From NCBI GenBank assembly GCA_002358575.1, contig DEPD01000083.1, positions 1 through 45,694 of the forward strand: a stretch of 45,694 bases of DNA, given 5' to 3'. This document shows positions 23,728 to 32,103 of the stretch, one piece after another (the stretch's first letter is position 1; every line of letters begins with the position of its first letter). The position numbers and the translations under genes were made by a program. The DNA comes from Lachnospiraceae bacterium UBA3401. GTDB taxonomy: Bacteria > Bacillota > Clostridia > Lachnospirales > Lachnospiraceae. The notes under the pieces were generated by a model that was not told the origin of the DNA, ran no database searches, and saw nothing but the letters and a program-made list of their open reading frames with translations.

Positions 23728-24126
23728 ATGAAAAGAGCATATCCAGTGATTCTGACTAAGGGAAAAAAATTTATATTGGCATATGTGCCAGACTTTGAAA
23801 TTAACACACAAGGGGAAGATGTGGCAGATGCGATTGAAATGGTGAGAGATGCGATTGGCGTTGTAGGAATAGATATGGAAGATGAAAATGAGATGATACC
23901 AGAACCGACTGTGATTTCTGAAGTAAAAGTGGAATCGACAGATGCGATTGTAACACTTGTAGACGTTGATTTTTCAGAATACCGCAGAAAAAATGATTTG
24001 CGGACAGTTAAAAAGAATTGTACTATTCCTTCATGGTTGAATTATGAAGCTGAAAAGGCAGGAATAAATTTTTCTGCACTTTTGACATCAGCTCTTAAAA
24101 GCGAATTACAGCTTTCGGGACGTTAG
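23728..24126 (+). CDS. hicB: HicB-type antitoxin
   Basis: A 132-residue antitoxin with two parts. The N-terminal HicB partial RNase H fold (MKRAYPVILTKGKKFILAYVPDFEINTQGEDVADAIEMVRDAIGV, recognisable by PVIL, VPDF and GEDVADAIEMVRD) neutralises HicA. The C-terminal ribbon-helix-helix-like part (KNCTIPSWLNYEAEKAGINFSALL) binds DNA and should recognise the operator at 23457-23475. GGAGG precedes the start. In a prophage this pair may stabilise the element or act in superinfection defence. Confidence 0.85.
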   Translation: MKRAYPVILTKGKKFILAYVPDFEINTQGEDVADAIEMVRDAIGVVGIDMEDENEMIPEPTVISEVKVESTDAIVTLVDVDFSEYRRKNDLRTVKKNCTIPSWLNYEAEKAGINFSALLTSALKSELQLSGR

Positions 24127-24180
24127 TATAGTCGATGTCAGCAGGAAAGTTAATCTAATAGAGGCAAAAATAAAAAAAGA

Positions 24181-24238
24181 CAGTAAATGGCAGTAAATGG
24201 CATTGAAAAGCAGTAGTAAAGTGTGGTAATGTTATAAT
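24181..24238 (+). promoter_or_regulatory. Candidate late promoter with 10-bp direct repeats
   Basis: CAGTAAATGG is repeated directly at 24181 and 24191, followed by two looser copies at the same 10-bp pitch (24201, 24211). An extended -10 box TGTTATAAT (24230-24238) follows without a -35 box. Repeats at one-helical-turn spacing in place of a -35 suggest an activator site, perhaps for the DUF1492-like protein. Confidence 0.5.
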
Positions 24239-24261
24239 GTGATTTACAAACAAAGCAAGAG

Positions 24262-24296
24262 AAGCTACCCATATATCAATATGAGGTAGCTTTTTT
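24262..24296 (+). terminator. Intrinsic terminator ahead of the packaging genes
   Basis: AAGCTACC and GGTAGCTT form a stem, with CATAT/ATATG pairing inside and TTTTTT at the end. It lies about 20 bases after the presumed start of the late transcript and before the terminase genes. It either ends the hicAB transcript or makes a short leader RNA that must be read through. Confidence 0.85.
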
Positions 24297-24354
24297 GATG
24301 TAAAAGTAAGCTGTTTTTTGGGGAAAAATATAGGTTCTTTAAAGCGATTTGAAA

Positions 24355-24385
24355 AGCGTTGCGGGTCGGCGATCCCAATGCTCGA
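24355..24385. other. Candidate cos site
   Basis: GGGTCGGCGATCCC at 24363-24376 lies in an AT-rich, gene-free stretch 60 bases before the terminase small subunit. Its core resembles the lambda cosN sequence GGGCGGCGACCT, and the terminase is of the lambda Nu1/GpA type that cuts at cos. The similarity is short, so this is a hypothesis. Confidence 0.4.
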
Positions 24386-24437
24386 CTAGACAATAAGTAT
24401 TTTTTTGGACATTGCCGAATTAGAAGGGGGGAGGGGT

Positions 24438-25043
24438 ATGCAAAGAAATATAGAAGATTTTGAGGAATTATTGGTAAGCTCAAAAGTGCTGGAAGCCTTA
24501 TTTAATGTGAAGTCGCGTACAATTCGAGATCTTGCTGACAAGGGGATAATCAAGCGTGATTCACATGGAAAATATTTATTTTGGAGTTCGGCAAAGAGTT
24601 ATATTACTGCATTAAAGGTTGTAAATGCTGGAAAGGGCAATTCAATCGTTGAAGATGCTGAGAATGCAATTAATATTGATGTGGAAAAGGCACAGCATGA
24701 GCGTCTAAAAAAGCAAATTACAGAGATAAGACTACAGTTAATAAAAGGACAAGTACATAAAGCTGAGGATGTCGAAGCTGTGATGACGAACATGTTTGAG
24801 CGGTTTAAGTCTAAAATGACAGCAATCCCTTCAAAACTAGCCAGAAAAGTAGAGGGAAAGAACAGAATAGATATTCAGCGAATATTGAAAAAAGAAATCG
24901 ACAATGCACTTGTTGAACTGGCAAGTTATAATCCAGCAGACTTTTACTCAAATGAACACATAAATATACCAGATGAGGCAATTAGTTCACTTGGAGTTGA
25001 AGATTATGACAATGGAGAAGATGGAACAGCATCTGAAACATAA
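24438..25043 (+). CDS. Terminase small subunit, Nu1-like
   Basis: The DNA-recognition subunit of the packaging motor. It has 201 residues from ATG 24438, favoured by AGAAGGGGGGAGG just upstream. The N-terminal winged HTH is at about 10-60 (LVSSKVLEALFNVKSRTIRDLADKGII), then a coiled coil with the Nu1-like EKAQHERLKKQITEIRLQLIKGQVHKAEDVE (70-110), and a helical region MFERFKSKMTAIPSKLA common to phage Nu1/DUF1441-type subunits. It overlaps the large subunit start by about 38 bases. Confidence 0.85.
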   Translation: MQRNIEDFEELLVSSKVLEALFNVKSRTIRDLADKGIIKRDSHGKYLFWSSAKSYITALKVVNAGKGNSIVEDAENAINIDVEKAQHERLKKQITEIRLQLIKGQVHKAEDVEAVMTNMFERFKSKMTAIPSKLARKVEGKNRIDIQRILKKEIDNALVELASYNPADFYSNEHINIPDEAISSLGVEDYDNGEDGTASET

Positions 25044-26913
25044 AAAAGTAAGTTGGCATACACTGCAATTTATGTGTCGCCTGGCAGATAAATTGAAACC
25101 GAAAGAACCAATGACGATTAGTGAGTGGGCAGACAAATATATGGTTTTGCCAAAAGGATCTAATGAGGAAGGGCGATTTTCTTCTGAATCAATACCTTAT
25201 CAAAAAGTGATTATGGATTCCATAACAGATCCAGAAGTCACAGATGTTGTGGTTATGAGTTCTTCTCAGGTAGGCAAGACAACGATTCTTATGTGTGGAA
25301 TAGCGTATTATATAGATTATGAGCCAGCGACACAGATATTGGTATTGCCTACAATTAAAGATGCAGAAAAGTTTTCCAAAACACGATTTGCACAAGTAAT
25401 TGCGGATATTCCACAACTGGCGTGCAAAGTTGCAGATCCAAAATCAAGAAATTCAAACAATACAATTCTTTTGAAAAGCTATCCAGGAGGGAGTATAGCA
25501 ATTAGCGGAGCAAATTCACCAAGTTCATTAGCCTCCGATCCAAGAAGAATTGTTTGGATGGATGAAGTGGATCGTTTTCCAGAATCAGCAGGGACAGAAG
25601 GAAACCCGATTAAGTTGGCGGAAAAGAGAGCAACAAGTTTTTGGAATAAAAAACGTGTAAAAACTTCTACACCAACAATTGCAGGTAGAAGCAAGATAGA
25701 AGATGAGTACAATAAAGGCAGTATGGAGGAATGGAACGTACAATGTCCTGAATGCGGAGCATGGCAGCCATATAGTTTTAGAAGAATGGATTTTGGAACA
25801 ATATCTATGGCATGTGCGGAATGTGGGGTTTTAGTACCGGAAAGAGCATGGAAGGATAGTAATCACAAATGGATTGCAGCGCACCCAGAACAAAAAAAAG
25901 TAAGGTCATTTCGATTAAATGAGATGTGCAGCCCTTTTGTAGATTGGTCTGAAATTATTGATAACTTTAAGGATGCAGACAGACGACTGAAGCGTTTCCA
26001 CGATCCAGAGGATATGAAAGTATTTGTTAATACTGTATTGGGTGAGGTATGGGATGAAACAGATTATATTGAAAATGCAGTTGACGAGAACAAGCTCGAA
26101 AGCAGAGCAGAACTGTATCCCGCAGATATTCCAGAGGGAGTATTGCTTTTAACAGCTTCAATTGACGTACAGGGCAATCGATTTGAAGTTGAGATACGTG
26201 GATGGGCGCGCAATTATGAAACATGGGGAATATATAAGACCGAGATTGAAGGGAACCTGATTCTCGATGAGCCGTGGGATCGTCTTGCAGAATATTTGGA
26301 TCAACCATTTTACTTTGAGGATGGGACGGAGTTAAGCATTGCCGGATTTGCTATTGATACTGGTGGAAGTTATACGAATAAAACCTATAAATGGGTTAAG
26401 AAGATGCGGACAAAGGGAAAGAAATGTTTTGGTGTAAAAGGATATGCTGGTAAACCAGATCTGAAACTGATACATCATAAGACGGTTGTTGATATAACGG
26501 AAGAGCGCGGAGGAAAGAAGGTTGTAGTTGACCGGACATTGATTTATATACTAGGCGTTGATTCAGGAAAAGACGATATTATGAATCGCCTGCAAATACA
26601 AGAAGCAGGTGAAGGGTATTGTCATTTCCCATTGGGGGAAGGACGTGGTTATGACAGTGAATATTATGAAGGACTGGTTAGTGAACAGAAAATCACCAAA
26701 AAAGTTAAAGGGGTACTGAAAACTGTTTGGGTAAAAAAGAGTGGTGTGAGAAATGAACCACTTGATTTATTTAATTATAATTATGCAGTAGTAGAATTGT
26801 TAAAACCAGATTGGGACAAGTTGGAGAAAAAGTTGCAGCAAGGATTGAATTATATGAAAAAGAATAACAAGAAAGGACAAAGACGACGGTCGATTAGTGG
26901 AATTGAGGTATAG
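25006..26913 (+). CDS. Terminase large subunit, GpA family
   Basis: The packaging ATPase and cos nuclease. It has 635 residues. Walker A is MSSSQVGKTT (about residue 80), Walker B is IVWMDEVDRFP (about 180). The zinc-like CPECGAW / CAECG pair is near 245-280. The nuclease half follows with LLTASIDVQGNRFEVEI and GFAIDTGG, then the C-terminal portal-interaction part. The start is uncertain among ATGs at 24973, 25006 and 25012; I favour 25006 (GGAG 9 bases upstream). Typical length for GpA is 600-680. Confidence 0.93.
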   Translation: MTMEKMEQHLKHKKVSWHTLQFMCRLADKLKPKEPMTISEWADKYMVLPKGSNEEGRFSSESIPYQKVIMDSITDPEVTDVVVMSSSQVGKTTILMCGIAYYIDYEPATQILVLPTIKDAEKFSKTRFAQVIADIPQLACKVADPKSRNSNNTILLKSYPGGSIAISGANSPSSLASDPRRIVWMDEVDRFPESAGTEGNPIKLAEKRATSFWNKKRVKTSTPTIAGRSKIEDEYNKGSMEEWNVQCPECGAWQPYSFRRMDFGTISMACAECGVLVPERAWKDSNHKWIAAHPEQKKVRSFRLNEMCSPFVDWSEIIDNFKDADRRLKRFHDPEDMKVFVNTVLGEVWDETDYIENAVDENKLESRAELYPADIPEGVLLLTASIDVQGNRFEVEIRGWARNYETWGIYKTEIEGNLILDEPWDRLAEYLDQPFYFEDGTELSIAGFAIDTGGSYTNKTYKWVKKMRTKGKKCFGVKGYAGKPDLKLIHHKTVVDITEERGGKKVVVDRTLIYILGVDSGKDDIMNRLQIQEAGEGYCHFPLGEGRGYDSEYYEGLVSEQKITKKVKGVLKTVWVKKSGVRNEPLDLFNYNYAVVELLKPDWDKLEKKLQQGLNYMKKNNKKGQRRRSISGIEV

Positions 26914-26920
26914 TTATAGT

Positions 26921-27166
26921 ATGAGAGTAATCATTAATAACAAGAAACAACTTGAAGAAGCAAAAGTACAGCTTGGTCTGTTAAAAAAAGCAAGAGAAAA
27001 AATTTTGAGTGGCGGACAATCTTATACAATTGGGCCTGGTCAGGTGACAAGGGCAAATTTAAAAGAAATTTCAGAAGAAATTTCAGCATATGAACAAGCT
27101 ATTGATGTATATGAGACATACGGAACGACAAAGCGTAGAGCAAAGAGAGTCGTTCCATTAGGATAG
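26921..27166 (+). CDS. Head-tail joining protein gpW-like
   Basis: An 81-residue helical protein between terminase and portal, the same position as lambda gpW. Features are KKQLEEAKVQLGLLKKAREKILSGGQSYTIGPGQVTRANLKEISEEISAYEQAIDVYE (cores KARE, SYTIGPGQVTRANL), which match the gpW/gp6-like pattern in which a Gly-rich turn separates two helices. I chose ATG 26921; an ATG at 26897 lies within the terminase gene. It stabilises packaged DNA and joins head to tail. Confidence 0.75.
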   Translation: MRVIINNKKQLEEAKVQLGLLKKAREKILSGGQSYTIGPGQVTRANLKEISEEISAYEQAIDVYETYGTTKRRAKRVVPLG

Positions 27167-27177
27167 GATGTAGAGAT

Positions 27178-28827
27178 ATGAGTTATTTTTCAGATAGGAA
27201 GCGTTTGTGGGCTGTGCAAAGAGAATTGAAAATTGCACAGGCGGAAAACCAAATGGCAAAAACAAAGGCAAATACGATGATGCTGGAAATGCAACAGAAG
27301 ACAGCACAGCATTTTTTAAATACGGGTTATTCGCATGGCGGCGCATCTACTACTGAAACTTGGGCTAAAAAATATAATTCAGAGAGTTTATCTCCCAAAA
27401 GTGATATTGAATTAAATCGAAAGCTTTTACGTGAGCGCAGCAGAGATTTGACAATGAATGCACCAATTGCGACGGCGGCAATTAATTCTGCAAGAACGAG
27501 TTGTGTTGGTTCCGGGTTGGTGCCAAAACCCAAAATAGACTATGAATTTCTGGGCATGGCAAAAGAGGAGGCAGTACAGCTTCAGCGCAAGATAAAAAAA
27601 GAGTTTGCAATATGGGCGGAAACGACGCTTTGTGACACTTGCGATCTGAATAATTTCTATGAATTGCAGCAAATTGCTTTTAATGATTGGCTAAAAAACG
27701 GCGAAGAATTTGTTCTGATTGAGTATGAGAAAGATATGGAATGTATGCCATATCAGCTTCGGCTTAGATTGGTGTCCGCTGACAGAATCAGTACACCAGA
27801 CAGTTTGGATGGGGATTATGATGGTTATGACAAGGTGCTTCCTGATAAGAATATAATTATGAATGGAGTTGAGATTGACTCTAAAGGTAAAGTTGTGGCG
27901 TATTATGTCTGTTCAAACTTTCCAGGAGAGTATTCTTTAAAAAATCCTAAGTGGAAACGCATTGTAAAAAGAGGCAAACATACAGGCAATCCGAATATAT
28001 TGCATATATTTAATGCAGAAATTGCGGAACAATACAGAGGGGTTCCTTTTTTAGCTCCAGTGATCACGACAATTAAACAGATAACAAGATATACTGAGGC
28101 GGAAATAATGGCAGCAGTAATTAATTCTATGTTTGCAATCTTTGTCAGCTCAGATGAGGAAGAACCAGTAGAAGGTTTTAGTGGCGAAGATGATGAAGAC
28201 TGGCATCTTCCAGGACAGGAAGACAGCGAGGATGAAATTAAGCTTGGTTCTGGAATTATAAATTTTCTAAAAAAGGGAGAAAAGGTTGAAGCAGTAGAAA
28301 CAAAACACCCAGCAGGAAATTATGATGCGTTTGTGCAGGCAATGGCCAATATGATTGGTGCAGCATTGGAAATCGCGCCAGAAATTTTAATGAAGAAATT
28401 TACTAAAAATTTCAGTGCATCTAAAGGAGCGCTAAATGAAACATGGCGCTCTTTTAAAATGCGTCGAAAATGGTTTGTTGACGATTTCTGTCAACAGGTG
28501 TATGAATTATGGTTTGCAGAAGCGGTAAGCAAAGGCAGAATACAGGCGCCAGGTTTTTTTACAGATCCATTAATCAGAAAGTCCTATACAAATGCTACAT
28601 GGAATGGTCCGGCACAAGGCTGTTTGGAGCCAACAAAAGAAGTGGCTGCGGCGGTGACTCGAATTGAAAATGGTCTATCTACTCGCGAAGATGAATGTGC
28701 AGCGATAAATGGCAGTGACTTTGAGGACAATATACGTACATTGGCTAATGAGAATGCGCGCTTGGTGGATGCGAAAAAAATATTTAATGAAGAGGAGGGA
28801 CCAGTAAAAGATGGCGAAGAAGATTAA
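27178..28827 (+). CDS. Portal protein, lambda gpB family
   Basis: The dodecameric portal at the capsid vertex. It has 549 residues with the lambda-type portal pattern: LLRERSRDLTMNAPIATAAINSARTSCVGSGL near 85-120 (RDL, NAP, VGSGL), LRLVSADRISTP near 200, HIFNAEIAEQYRGVPFLAPVI near 280, and KFTKNFSASKGALNETWRSFKMRR near 420. It overlaps the protease gene by about 17 bases. This is a secure family call; a possible N-terminal coiled coil (WAVQRELKIAQAENQMAKTKAN) is an extension. Confidence 0.93.
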   Translation: MSYFSDRKRLWAVQRELKIAQAENQMAKTKANTMMLEMQQKTAQHFLNTGYSHGGASTTETWAKKYNSESLSPKSDIELNRKLLRERSRDLTMNAPIATAAINSARTSCVGSGLVPKPKIDYEFLGMAKEEAVQLQRKIKKEFAIWAETTLCDTCDLNNFYELQQIAFNDWLKNGEEFVLIEYEKDMECMPYQLRLRLVSADRISTPDSLDGDYDGYDKVLPDKNIIMNGVEIDSKGKVVAYYVCSNFPGEYSLKNPKWKRIVKRGKHTGNPNILHIFNAEIAEQYRGVPFLAPVITTIKQITRYTEAEIMAAVINSMFAIFVSSDEEEPVEGFSGEDDEDWHLPGQEDSEDEIKLGSGIINFLKKGEKVEAVETKHPAGNYDAFVQAMANMIGAALEIAPEILMKKFTKNFSASKGALNETWRSFKMRRKWFVDDFCQQVYELWFAEAVSKGRIQAPGFFTDPLIRKSYTNATWNGPAQGCLEPTKEVAAAVTRIENGLSTREDECAAINGSDFEDNIRTLANENARLVDAKKIFNEEEGPVKDGEED

Positions 28828-29896
28828 TGTAAAAGGCCCAATCATATCCAATGACAGTGCATGGCTTTATCATTATTTTGGGTGGGATGCTACCAGTCCA
28901 AGTATGATTGCGGAGGGATTGGAAGAGGCGGCTGGTGAGGATGTAATTATCGAAATTAATTCTCCTGGTGGTATTTGTATTTATGGATATGAGATGTATA
29001 CAGCAATTATGAATTATGAGGGTAATGTAACAGTGCATGTGATCAGTGCAATGTCTGCGGCAACGTTGCTTGTATGTGCAGCAGATAAAGCATTGATATC
29101 GGATACAGGTATTTTTATGATTCATAATACGCAGTCTTATGCAGCGGGAGATTATAGAGACTTGCAGATGGAAGCGGATGCGTTAAAGGAATTTAATGCA
29201 GGTATTATCAATGCATATGTTAGAAAAACGGGAAAAAGCAGGGAAGAAATACAATCCCTGATGGACAACAATAGTTATATGAGTCCACAGACAGCAATTC
29301 AACATGGGTTTGTTGACGGATATCTTTTTGGTGATCCAAATGCAAAGGAGGGGAGACAAGAGATTACTCCAACAAGTATTGTTGCTGCTGATATTCCAAT
29401 TATTCCTGAAGATACAGCAAAAAATCTTATTCAGTTAATTGTAAATGCAGAGAAAAACGATCAAGTGATGGCATTGCAGTGTAGTGAAAATAATGAAAAG
29501 AAAGGAAAGAGCAATATGACATTAAGTGAATTTTTAAAGGAAAACCCAGAAGCACAGGCAGAAATTGAAACGATAAAAACAGAAGCAAAGACAGAAGGGC
29601 AGAAAGAGGAGAAGGAACGTATAAAGTCTCTTGATGCAATTGCTGGAACGGTGACAGCAGAAATGCTAAGAGATGCAAAATATGGCGAAAATCCGATTGA
29701 CGGGCCGGCACTTGCATATAAAGCAATGGTGAATGGTGAAAAACTGGCAACTGCGTATATGACTTCGGCAATGAAGGATTCGGAGGAATCTGGAGTTGGT
29801 GCAGTGGGGGTTGGCATACCAGATGCTGGGCAGGAACAAACAGACGAGTCTGATGAGATGTCAGCATATATCAATAAGAGGAAGGGCGGAAATTAA
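28811..29896 (+). CDS. ClpP-type head maturation protease with scaffold domain
   Basis: A 361-residue two-part protein. Residues 1-190 form a ClpP/S49-like serine protease: EINSPGGICIYGYEMYTAI, the nucleophile Ser in VISAMSAATLL (about 84), and the His in FMIHNTQS (about 104), which is typical of lambda gpC-like phage proteases. Residues about 236-361 are a charged, Lys/Glu-rich scaffold-like part (MTLSEFLKENPEAQAEI), which can also be made alone from an internal start. The start overlaps the portal gene. Confidence 0.88.
   Translation: MAKKINVKGPIISNDSAWLYHYFGWDATSPSMIAEGLEEAAGEDVIIEINSPGGICIYGYEMYTAIMNYEGNVTVHVISAMSAATLLVCAADKALISDTGIFMIHNTQSYAAGDYRDLQMEADALKEFNAGIINAYVRKTGKSREEIQSLMDNNSYMSPQTAIQHGFVDGYLFGDPNAKEGRQEITPTSIVAADIPIIPEDTAKNLIQLIVNAEKNDQVMALQCSENNEKKGKSNMTLSEFLKENPEAQAEIETIKTEAKTEGQKEEKERIKSLDAIAGTVTAEMLRDAKYGENPIDGPALAYKAMVNGEKLATAYMTSAMKDSEESGVGAVGVGIPDAGQEQTDESDEMSAYINKRKGGN
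29516..29896 (+). CDS. Nested scaffold protein, internal start
   Basis: An in-frame ATG at 29516 (residue 236 of the protease) is preceded by AAAGGAAAG at 7-base spacing, a better ribosome binding site than most in this region. Starting here yields 126 residues, highly charged and helical, with a disordered C-terminus (DAGQEQTDESDEM). This is the arrangement of lambda C/Nu3, in which the scaffold is the C-terminal part of the protease gene made independently. Confidence 0.65.
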   Translation: MTLSEFLKENPEAQAEIETIKTEAKTEGQKEEKERIKSLDAIAGTVTAEMLRDAKYGENPIDGPALAYKAMVNGEKLATAYMTSAMKDSEESGVGAVGVGIPDAGQEQTDESDEMSAYINKRKGGN

Positions 29897-29897
29897 G

Positions 29898-30251
29898 ATG
29901 GCATTACTTAATAAGATGGCATATACAGTAGAAAAGGACAAATTGGTTTATGATGCAAAACATCCGATTGATGCAACAGTAGTGCAGGCTGCTGTTGGAA
30001 CTGATGCAGATGGCATATTAAGACGGGGGCAGTTGCTTGACTGCGAAAATGGTGTGTACAGTATTCATAGTGAAGGCGGAATGCCTAGTGCTATCATCGC
30101 TGAGGATACAGAGTATGCATCTGAAGATATGGAAATAATCGTTCCTGTTTATATTAGTGGTACATTCCGAGCAAGTGAGGTTATTACAGAACCAGAAATT
30201 ACTGTTACGGATATTGAAAATCTCAGGAGTAAGGGAATTTATTTAAAATAA
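29898..30251 (+). CDS. Head decoration protein, gpD-like
   Basis: A 117-residue protein right before the major capsid gene, in the place of lambda gpD. The body has beta segments (VQAAVGTDADGILRRGQLLDCENGVYSIH, IIAEDTEYASEDMEIIVPVYISGTFRASEV) like phage HK/lambda decoration proteins that stabilise expanded capsids. The start ATG 29898 is chosen over longer readings that overlap the protease. Family match is moderate and position is strong. Confidence 0.7.
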   Translation: MALLNKMAYTVEKDKLVYDAKHPIDATVVQAAVGTDADGILRRGQLLDCENGVYSIHSEGGMPSAIIAEDTEYASEDMEIIVPVYISGTFRASEVITEPEITVTDIENLRSKGIYLK

Positions 30252-30264
30252 GGAGGAGTGAAAA

Positions 30265-31539
30265 ATGGTAGTTGAGACCTACAAATTGATTAAGACAATC
30301 AAAAAAATGTATCCGGTTGTTTTGTTTTTTAAAGATCGGTATTTTCCAGATGGACAGACATATTATTCAGAAAAAGCACTCATTGAGTCTAAAAAGGGTG
30401 GACGAAAAGTTGCGCCATTTGTGATTCCGGTTGTTGGTGGAATCGTTATGGATGCGGAAGGATATAGGGCTGATTATGTGAAAGCTCCATATATTGCACC
30501 GAAAATGCCAATTACTGCGGAGGAGCTGGAACAAAAAGCATTTGGAGAAGCACCAGACTCTGGACGAACTCCTGCATCAAGGGAAAATGAAATTCAATCA
30601 GAACACATGGATGATATGAGAATGGCTATTTATCGCAGACAAGAACTTATGTGTGTGGAAGTGATCACTACTGGAAGAGTAGTGATGAAACATTTTGCAA
30701 CTGCAGATGACGCAATTAGAGATGAAAACTATCAGGTAAAAATACTACAGTTTTATGATGATAAATTTGAAAATGTATATAAGTTTTCAAAACCGTGGCT
30801 GGATATGAGTGCAGCAGAGAAGATACGTGAATTTTATAAGGTTGCTCTTATTCTTAGAAAAAGAGGGGTGCGTGCGACGGATATTGTCATGACAGGAGAT
30901 GTGTCTATGCAGCTTATGTCTGATGAGAAATTTCTTGATTTTTATGACAAACTGCATGTCAAGACGGGCGTCATTGACCAGAAACAACTGCCAAGTGGTG
31001 TAGCCTGCAATGGTACGATTAATGTAAATGGAGTGTTATTTACACTATTTACATATGATGAAGTGTACGAGGATCTTGATGGACAGATTAGAGAAATGTT
31101 ACCTAAGGGGACTCTTGCATTTTTGCATCCTAATATGGGAGCTACAGCATATGCACAGGTAACATTTGTAAAAGGTTCAGGATTTGTATCTCATGCAGAA
31201 AGAATCGTTCCCCGAGTTGTTGTTAGTGAGACCAATAATATGATTGAGGTACAGATGTTTTCAAGACCAGTTCCTTATCCGCTGGATTGGGAAGGGTGGT
31301 TAATTGCTAATATCTATGATTCGGTCGAACCTTCTGATGACGAGACAGACGAAGGCATAGACACACATATGGACGATATGCCAGGCGTCGAGTTAAAGAC
31401 AGCAGCAGAGATTGGAGCAATGACCAGAAAGGAGCAGGTAATTACTTATGCAGAGTCGATTGGCTTGAATGGTTTGACAGCGGATTCTAAACTTGATGAA
31501 TTAAAAGAAGCGGTTCTGCGATATCAGGATGAAATATAG
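30265..31539 (+). CDS. Major capsid protein, gpE family, with C-terminal extension
   Basis: The shell subunit, HK97 fold, of the lambda gpE family. It has 424 residues, longer than lambda gpE (341). Family features are FFKDRYFPDGQTYYSEKALIES near 25-45, an RVVMKHF segment near 135 and VRATDIVMTGDVSMQLM near 195. After residue about 345 an acidic linker leads to a 45-residue helical end (MTRKEQVITYAESIGLNGLTADSKLDELKEAVL) resembling a helix-extension-helix/SAP-like DNA-binding module. AGGAGGAG precedes the start. Confidence 0.88.
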   Translation: MVVETYKLIKTIKKMYPVVLFFKDRYFPDGQTYYSEKALIESKKGGRKVAPFVIPVVGGIVMDAEGYRADYVKAPYIAPKMPITAEELEQKAFGEAPDSGRTPASRENEIQSEHMDDMRMAIYRRQELMCVEVITTGRVVMKHFATADDAIRDENYQVKILQFYDDKFENVYKFSKPWLDMSAAEKIREFYKVALILRKRGVRATDIVMTGDVSMQLMSDEKFLDFYDKLHVKTGVIDQKQLPSGVACNGTINVNGVLFTLFTYDEVYEDLDGQIREMLPKGTLAFLHPNMGATAYAQVTFVKGSGFVSHAERIVPRVVVSETNNMIEVQMFSRPVPYPLDWEGWLIANIYDSVEPSDDETDEGIDTHMDDMPGVELKTAAEIGAMTRKEQVITYAESIGLNGLTADSKLDELKEAVLRYQDEI

Positions 31540-31559
31540 TTTGATAAGTGGAGTGGAGT

Positions 31560-31757
31560 ATGATAAAAGCAATTGCAACAATTGTTGTCGGAGATAAAGT
31601 CTTCCAGCCTGGACAAGTAGTGCTTGGATTGTCTTCTATTGATAAAATATGGATGCAGAAGGCTGGATATATTGCAGAAACTGTGAATGGCAGGAAAAGT
31701 TTAAGGACAAAAACTATAAATACAGGTCAGAAAGAAGCTGATGGAAATGAACTTTAA
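31560..31757 (+). CDS. Small head-region protein, hypothetical
   Basis: A 65-residue protein from ATG 31560 (GGAGTGGAG upstream). The N-terminal beta segment (IATIVVGDKVFQPGQVVLGL, then IDKIWMQKAGYI) resembles small phage proteins with an SH3-like fold found after capsid genes, perhaps a connector. Function is not assigned. It overlaps the next gene by about 17 bases. Confidence 0.6.
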   Translation: MIKAIATIVVGDKVFQPGQVVLGLSSIDKIWMQKAGYIAETVNGRKSLRTKTINTGQKEADGNEL

Positions 31758-32091
31758 AGAGGCTTATCAGGACGATTTGGCAAATTTGTTTTTCGATGAG
31801 GAGGAATTGGCCAGCAGGCATAATATTGATGGTGTTGAGTACACGATCATTCTAATGGACATGGAGAATCAAGGGGCACGAAAGTATTATGGACGTGCAA
31901 AATCAACGTTTAATCAAAAGGAAACTGCAATAAATCTAGTCAAATATATTGTTTATATTAGAGAGTGTGATGTAAAGAGAAAGCTTACGACGAATGCATT
32001 GATTAATCTGGATGGGAAGAAATGTTTTATTCAGGACGTTCGGTTACAGGAAGGCATATACATACTGACACTTGGTATTTATGCTGTGTAG
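31741..32091 (+). CDS. Putative head-tail connector (FII-like)
   Basis: A 116-residue protein in the slot of lambda gpFII or ATP-binding-sugar-like connectors. Its N-terminus (FKEAYQDDLANLFFDEEELASRHNIDG) has the 'F-x-DE-E-F-A-x-x-H-x-I-G' type pattern often seen in such proteins, followed by beta strands ending TLGIYAV. The assignment is by position and weak motif. ATG 31741 or the in-frame ATG 31747 could be the start. Confidence 0.6.
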   Translation: MEMNFKEAYQDDLANLFFDEEELASRHNIDGVEYTIILMDMENQGARKYYGRAKSTFNQKETAINLVKYIVYIRECDVKRKLTTNALINLDGKKCFIQDVRLQEGIYILTLGIYAV

Positions 32092-32103
32092 GAGGTTCGC
32101 AAA

